Program-made: the position numbers and the translations under genes
Assembly (NCBI GenBank): GCA_903870165.1
Contig: CAIQBW010000018.1
Span: 1-48,294, forward strand
Direction: 5' to 3'
Length of the DNA: 48,294 nucleotides
Origin: an uncultured Methylophilaceae bacterium
Lineage (GTDB): Bacteria > Pseudomonadota > Gammaproteobacteria > Burkholderiales > Methylophilaceae
The notes under the pieces: model-generated
Database searches by the model: none
The model's input: only the letters and a program-made list of their open reading frames with translations
What the model was told of the DNA's origin: nothing
In this document: positions 44,393-48,294 of the stretch, in pieces
Position numbering within the stretch: the stretch's first letter is position 1
How the letters are laid out: the number at the start of each line of letters is the position of its first letter

Positions 44393-46132
44393 ATGATTCC
44401 AGAAAGCTTTATCCAAGAACTCATTAATCGCGTAGATATTTATGACGTGATTAACAAAAGCGTTCCGCTCAAAAAAGCGGGGGCGAATTACTCTGCTTGC
44501 TGTCCTTTTCATAACGAAAAATCTCCTTCTTTTACAGTAAGCCCCACTAAGCAGTTTTATCACTGCTTTGGTTGTGGTGCGCACGGCACATCCATTGGGT
44601 TTTTAATGGAGTATCAAGGCTTGAGTTTCGTGGAGGCAGTTCACGAACTCGCTAAAATTGCGGGCATGATTGTTCCCCAAGAAACTCGGGACATTGATAA
44701 ACCACAACAAAAGGTTATTCCTGGCATGCAAGAAGCGCTTCAAACGGCGCTTAATTATTATCGTGCCGAATTAAAAAAATCACCTCGCGCGATAGAGTAT
44801 TTGAAAGGTCGTGGCCTAAGTGGACAGGTCGCCGCGAATTTTCAAATGGGATATGCGCCTGCAGGTTGGCAGAATTTACAATCTGTATTTCCACAATACG
44901 AAAGTGAAGTGCTTGAAACAATAGGCCTTGTTGTAAAAAATGAGCAAGGTAAGCGATATGACCGTTTCCGTGACCGCATTATGTTTCCCATTCACGATCA
45001 AAAAGGACAGGTGATTGGTTTTGGTGGGCGCGTGATTAATCCTGAGGATACGCCTAAATATTACAACTCGCCTGAAACGCCATTGTTCCAAAAAGGACAT
45101 GAGCTATATGGTTTGTTTATGGCTCGCCGTGCGATGCGAGAAGCAGGCCGAGCTTTGGTTGTTGAAGGTTATATGGATGTCGTCGCCTTGGCGCAATATG
45201 GCATTGAATATGCTGTGGCGGCTTTGGGCACAGCGACGACCCCATTTCATATCGCTAAATTGATGCGCCAGACGGATGAGATCGTATTTTGCTTTGATGG
45301 CGACAATGCTGGCTTAAAAGCTGCATGGCGTGCGGCGATGAATGCATTGCCAGCGTTGACGGACGGATTAAAGCTTAGTTTCTTATTTCTGCCTTCAGAG
45401 CACGACCCGGATAGTTATGTACGTGAGTTCGGCAAAGAAGCGTTTGAAGCCAAAATGAAAATAGCCTTGCCGCTTTCGCAATATATTATTCAGCATTTGA
45501 GTGCAGATAATCCATTGCAGTCGCAAGAGGATAGAGTGCGCTTTTTAAATGATGCTGAGCCTATTTTGCAGCAAATACAAGCGCCACGTTCACGCTTATT
45601 TTTGAGTAAGAGAATTGCAGAGTTAACCGGTGTTTCCCAAGAGGAGATGCAAAGCATGGTTCGCCTGCCTAACCTTCAGCGCCCGCAAGAGGCAAGGCCA
45701 AAGCAGACACGGACTCCAGTTTCAATACAGCGTCGTTTCTTGTTGATGTTGTTGATGCGACCTGATTTGGTGACTATGCAGGATTTAAGCTGGGTGAAGG
45801 GCGATACTGAAGAAGATAAAATGTTGCGTGCGGCGATTGATGCGGCAATTTTGTATCCGAGCTCCAAACCGGCAGCCATTTTGCATTATATGCAAGAAAA
45901 GGCAGATGCTAAATTAATGCGTGAGGTTGAGCGTGAATTACAATTGTTAGATGAAAGTTTGGATATTGAACTTGAAATGACTGGTGCGAGGACGCAGCTT
46001 ATGGGAATGCATCAACAGCGGGCGCACAGTAACTTGTTCGACAAGATTAAAGAAAAAAGTTTGAGTGAGCTCACTGATGAAGAAAAAGCATTGCTTAGAG
46101 GCTTGGGTAATTCACAAAAAAATAGCATGTAG
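44393..46132 (+). CDS. dnaG: DNA primase DnaG
   Basis: DnaG makes RNA primers at the replication fork. The 579-residue protein has the CHC2 zinc site (Cys37, His40, Cys58, Cys61 in CCPFHNEKSPSF and HCFGCG), the catalytic RNAP-basic region (YDRFRDRIMFPIHD), a TOPRIM domain (LVVEGYMDVVAL and FCFDGDNAG) and a C-terminal DnaB-binding domain. I chose the ATG at 44393; the frame opens at 44324. It precedes rpoD. Confidence 0.97.
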   Translation: MIPESFIQELINRVDIYDVINKSVPLKKAGANYSACCPFHNEKSPSFTVSPTKQFYHCFGCGAHGTSIGFLMEYQGLSFVEAVHELAKIAGMIVPQETRDIDKPQQKVIPGMQEALQTALNYYRAELKKSPRAIEYLKGRGLSGQVAANFQMGYAPAGWQNLQSVFPQYESEVLETIGLVVKNEQGKRYDRFRDRIMFPIHDQKGQVIGFGGRVINPEDTPKYYNSPETPLFQKGHELYGLFMARRAMREAGRALVVEGYMDVVALAQYGIEYAVAALGTATTPFHIAKLMRQTDEIVFCFDGDNAGLKAAWRAAMNALPALTDGLKLSFLFLPSEHDPDSYVREFGKEAFEAKMKIALPLSQYIIQHLSADNPLQSQEDRVRFLNDAEPILQQIQAPRSRLFLSKRIAELTGVSQEEMQSMVRLPNLQRPQEARPKQTRTPVSIQRRFLLMLLMRPDLVTMQDLSWVKGDTEEDKMLRAAIDAAILYPSSKPAAILHYMQEKADAKLMREVERELQLLDESLDIELEMTGARTQLMGMHQQRAHSNLFDKIKEKSLSELTDEEKALLRGLGNSQKNSM

Positions 46133-46193
46133 TTTTGAGGTATAATATTGGGTTTTCCATCACCAGTTTATGGTTATAGGATAGAGGTTACGC

Positions 46194-48104
46194 ATGGCAA
46201 AAGATAAAGATCTGCAAAACGAACAAAACATTGATAAAAGCGAAGAGCAAGCAGTTGATGGCCGTACACGTCTAAAATTACTGATTGTTCTTGGTAAAGA
46301 GCGCGGCTACCTTACATATGCCGAAATCAATGACCATCTACCAGATGATGTTCAAGACTCAGAGCAAATAGACGGCATCATTGGGATGATCAATGATATG
46401 GGTATTCAGGTGTATGAAGAGGCGCCTGATGCTGAGGTGTTGTTGATGTCTGATGCGCCACCAGCTGTTGCTGATGAAGATGCTGTTGAAGAAGCTGAGC
46501 AAGCTTTAGCCACTGTGGATTCTGAGTTTGGCCGTACGACTGACCCTGTGCGTATGTATATGCGTGAAATGGGCACAGTTGATTTGCTGACCCGCGAAGG
46601 CGAAATTGAAATTGCCAAGCGTATTGAAGATGGCTTAAAACACATGGTGCAAGCGATTGCCGCTTGCCCAACCACGATTGCTGAATTGTTAGCAATGGTG
46701 GATAAAGTTGAAGCGGATGAGCTGAGTGTTGATGACTTGGTGGATGGCTTAATTGATTCGGACGTTGGCATTGATGAAGTCATGACGGCTGTGAGTGATG
46801 AAGAGGAAGACCCTGAGATTGAAGAAGAGGAAGAAGAGGATGATGACGGCGCAAAAGCTGCTGCTATCTCTGCTGAAGCCTTAGCTAAGCTTAAAGAAGA
46901 AGTATTGGTTCGATTTGCTGTTATCCGTGAATCAAACAAAAAAATGACAGTGATTCTTGAAAGCAAAGGCTCTCAAGATCCAGAGTATCAAGCCCTTCAA
47001 GCGGCGATTCTGGAGGAACTTACAGCATTCCGTTTCTCTGCTAAACAAGTAGAGGCGCTTTGCGGACAAGTACGTGACATGGTAGAAAAAGTACGTGGTC
47101 ACGAACGTAAGATTATGGAATTCTGTGTTGATAAATCAGGCATGCCACGCGCGCACTTTATCAAGTCATTCCCAGGAAATGAATGTGAACTCACATGGCT
47201 TGCCGGCGAATTAGCAGTTGACAAGCCTTATGTTGAAAAGCTCGAGCGTTTCAAACACTCTATCGTGGATCAACAACAGCGATTACTTGATTTGCAAGCG
47301 GACGTTGGTTTGCCGATTAAAGAATTAAAAGACATCAATAAGCAAATGACCACGGGCGAAGCCCGTGCTCGTCGTGCCAAACGTGAAATGATTGAAGCTA
47401 ACTTACGTTTGGTGATTTCGATTGCTAAAAAATACACCAACCGTGGTTTGCAATTCTTGGATTTGATTCAAGAAGGCAATATCGGCTTGATGAAAGCGGT
47501 TGATAAATTCGAATATCGCCGCGGTTACAAGTTCTCGACTTATGCAACATGGTGGATTCGCCAAGCGATTACTCGTTCTATTGCTGACCAAGCGCGGACG
47601 ATTCGTATTCCTGTGCATATGATTGAAACCATTAACAAGATGAATCGTATTAGCCGTCAGATTTTACAAGAAACAGGTTTGGAGCCAGATCCAGCAACAC
47701 TCGCTGAGAAAATGGAAATGCCGGAAGATAAGATTCGCAAGATTCTTAAAATTAGCAAAGAGCCAATTTCGATGGAAACGCCAATCGGTGATGATGATGA
47801 TTCACACTTGGGCGACTTTATTGAAGACAATACTACGCTTGCGCCAGTAGATGCAGCAGTTTATGCAAGCTTGCGTGATGCTACAAGTGAAGTCTTAGAG
47901 TCACTTACGCCGCGTGAAGCTAAAGTTCTTCGCATGCGTTTCGGTATTGAAATGAACACTGATCACACGCTAGAAGAAGTAGGTAAGCAGTTTGACGTGA
48001 CGCGTGAACGTATTCGTCAGATTGAAGCCAAGGCGCTACGTAAATTGCGTCATCCAACGCGTTCAGAACGCCTACGTAGTTTCTTAGAAACAGGACAAGA
48101 TTAG
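46194..48104 (+). CDS. rpoD: RNA polymerase primary sigma factor RpoD
   Basis: RpoD is sigma-70. The 636-residue protein has region 1.1 (about 20-90), 1.2 ([21 protein letters not shown]), a long non-conserved region with an acidic stretch ([16 protein letters not shown]), region 2 ([37 protein letters not shown]), region 3 and region 4.2 ([19 protein letters not shown]). A TATAAT lies at 46141-46146 upstream without a clear -35. It closes the rpsU-yqeY-dnaG-rpoD cluster and is followed by a tRNA fragment. Confidence 0.98.
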   Translation: MAKDKDLQNEQNIDKSEEQAVDGRTRLKLLIVLGKERGYLTYAEINDHLPDDVQDSEQIDGIIGMINDMGIQVYEEAPDAEVLLMSDAPPAVADEDAVEEAEQALATVDSEFGRTTDPVRMYMREMGTVDLLTREGEIEIAKRIEDGLKHMVQAIAACPTTIAELLAMVDKVEADELSVDDLVDGLIDSDVGIDEVMTAVSDEEEDPEIEEEEEEDDDGAKAAAISAEALAKLKEEVLVRFAVIRESNKKMTVILESKGSQDPEYQALQAAILEELTAFRFSAKQVEALCGQVRDMVEKVRGHERKIMEFCVDKSGMPRAHFIKSFPGNECELTWLAGELAVDKPYVEKLERFKHSIVDQQQRLLDLQADVGLPIKELKDINKQMTTGEARARRAKREMIEANLRLVISIAKKYTNRGLQFLDLIQEGNIGLMKAVDKFEYRRGYKFSTYATWWIRQAITRSIADQARTIRIPVHMIETINKMNRISRQILQETGLEPDPATLAEKMEMPEDKIRKILKISKEPISMETPIGDDDDSHLGDFIEDNTTLAPVDAAVYASLRDATSEVLESLTPREAKVLRMRFGIEMNTDHTLEEVGKQFDVTRERIRQIEAKALRKLRHPTRSERLRSFLETGQD

Positions 48105-48120
48105 TCTCATTTTAAGTTTT

Positions 48121-48163
48121 GGGCCTCTAGCTCATGCTTGGTTAGAGCAGCGGACTCATAATC
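48121..48163 (+). tRNA. 5' part of a tRNA(CAU) gene, interrupted in the anticodon stem
   Basis: The bases fold as the first 43 or so positions of a tRNA: acceptor strand GGGCCTC, TA, D-stem GCTC/GAGC around a loop with GG, anticodon stem GCGGA and loop CTCATAA with anticodon CAT (48157-48159). After the next TC the sequence leaves tRNA character; no T-loop (GGTTCGAATCC) or matching acceptor strand follows in the remaining 131 bases. With a CAT anticodon it is tRNA-Met or, by the AGCGGACTCATAATC pattern, more likely tRNA-Ile2. The break point is a well-known target for tyrosine integrases. Confidence 0.75.
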
Positions 48164-48180
48164 TATTCAAGAAATAGATT
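48160..48180. repeat. Hairpin at the tRNA break
   Basis: AATCTATT and AATAGATT form an 8-bp perfect stem with a 5-base loop (CAAGA). The stem begins inside the anticodon loop of the tRNA fragment, so the junction itself is palindromic. Confidence 0.7.
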
Positions 48181-48239
48181 TTAGGTAACAAAGTTTATAT
48201 AAATCAGTAACTTAGGTTTGTAAAAAGTAGTGAAATTTG

Positions 48240-48294
48240 CTTCCACAGTGCTTCCACACTTTCTGTGGAAGTAAAAAGTAAAACTGTGGAAGTA
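48240..48294. repeat. TTCCACAG-type direct and inverted repeats
   Basis: CTTCCACA occurs at 48240-48247 and 48251-48258, 11 bases apart. Its inverse CTGTGGAAGTA occurs at 48263-48273 and 48284-48294, 21 bases apart. Clusters of short repeats like these next to a tRNA junction suit arm-type binding sites of an integrase gene that would lie beyond the right edge. Confidence 0.65.

Noticed and set aside
46406-46966. Ser-rich reverse-strand frame opposite rpoD
   Set aside because: It arises from the acidic codons of the sigma factor read backwards; low complexity and no homology.
48121-48294. Group I intron in the tRNA(CAU) anticodon loop, as known for tRNA-Ile(CAU) in Azoarcus
   Set aside because: The 131 visible bases after the break show none of the conserved intron core pairings I could recognise, while repeats typical of an integrase region are present. 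The right part is outside the window, so this stays a weak alternative.

Overview
The window looks like chromosome of an AT-leaning betaproteobacterium, most likely a methylotroph of the Methylophilaceae (Methylotenera/Methylophilus type). This is inferred from gene order and protein flavour (metX-metW; ampG-fmdB-DUF502-aspS-nudB; rpsU-yqeY-dnaG-rpoD; yebC-ruvCAB-ybgC-tol/pal-cpoB-queE-queC; porins with a GITIPAGDW mature start), not from a database search.

About 1-5600 is an accessory region. It starts with a gene-free leader full of small perfect hairpins. It then holds a stand-alone short tyrosine recombinase, two reverse-strand toxin-antitoxin modules (ParE/RelE-CopG and BrnT-BrnA), each preceded on the plus strand by a copy of an 89-bp three-hairpin repeat, and a phage-type integrase. 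The integrase ends about 60 bases before a porin gene that has lost its start codon. A terminator and a Cys-rich lipoprotein follow. About 5576-10121 holds two TPR/glycosyltransferase-like paralogues, a broken third copy of the lipoprotein gene, and a SEC-C/TPR/methyltransferase fusion.

About 10121-21047 is ordinary core chromosome: prmC, metX-metW, a COG2836 membrane protein, ampG, fmdB, a DUF502 gene, aspS, nudB, nadA, a ybhP-like gene and clsB. At 21098-23943 the integrase / start-less porin / terminator / lipoprotein block appears a second time in inverted orientation. Its integrase is broken by one in-frame TAA. The 15.5 kb between the two blocks is therefore bracketed by a diverged inverted duplication.

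About 24203-48104 is a long run of housekeeping operons: a lipoprotein, yjbQ, a U32 (TrhP/YegQ) gene, a DMT transporter, yebC-ruvC-ruvA-ruvB, ybgC-tolQRAB-pal-cpoB, queE-queC, rpsP-rimM-trmD-rplS, ogt-xerD, folB, plsY, tsaD and the macromolecular-synthesis cluster rpsU-yqeY-dnaG-rpoD. The window closes with a tRNA(CAU) gene that stops in its anticodon stem. It is followed by inverted and direct TTCCACAG-type repeats that look like the edge of another integrated element.

The most unusual signals are three. The first is the paired integrase/start-less-porin blocks; in both, the porin frame is intact but has no start, which would fit a silent-cassette or integrase-targeted porin system. The second is the hairpin-repeat/toxin-antitoxin arrangement at 1-2800. 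The third is the interrupted tRNA at the right edge.
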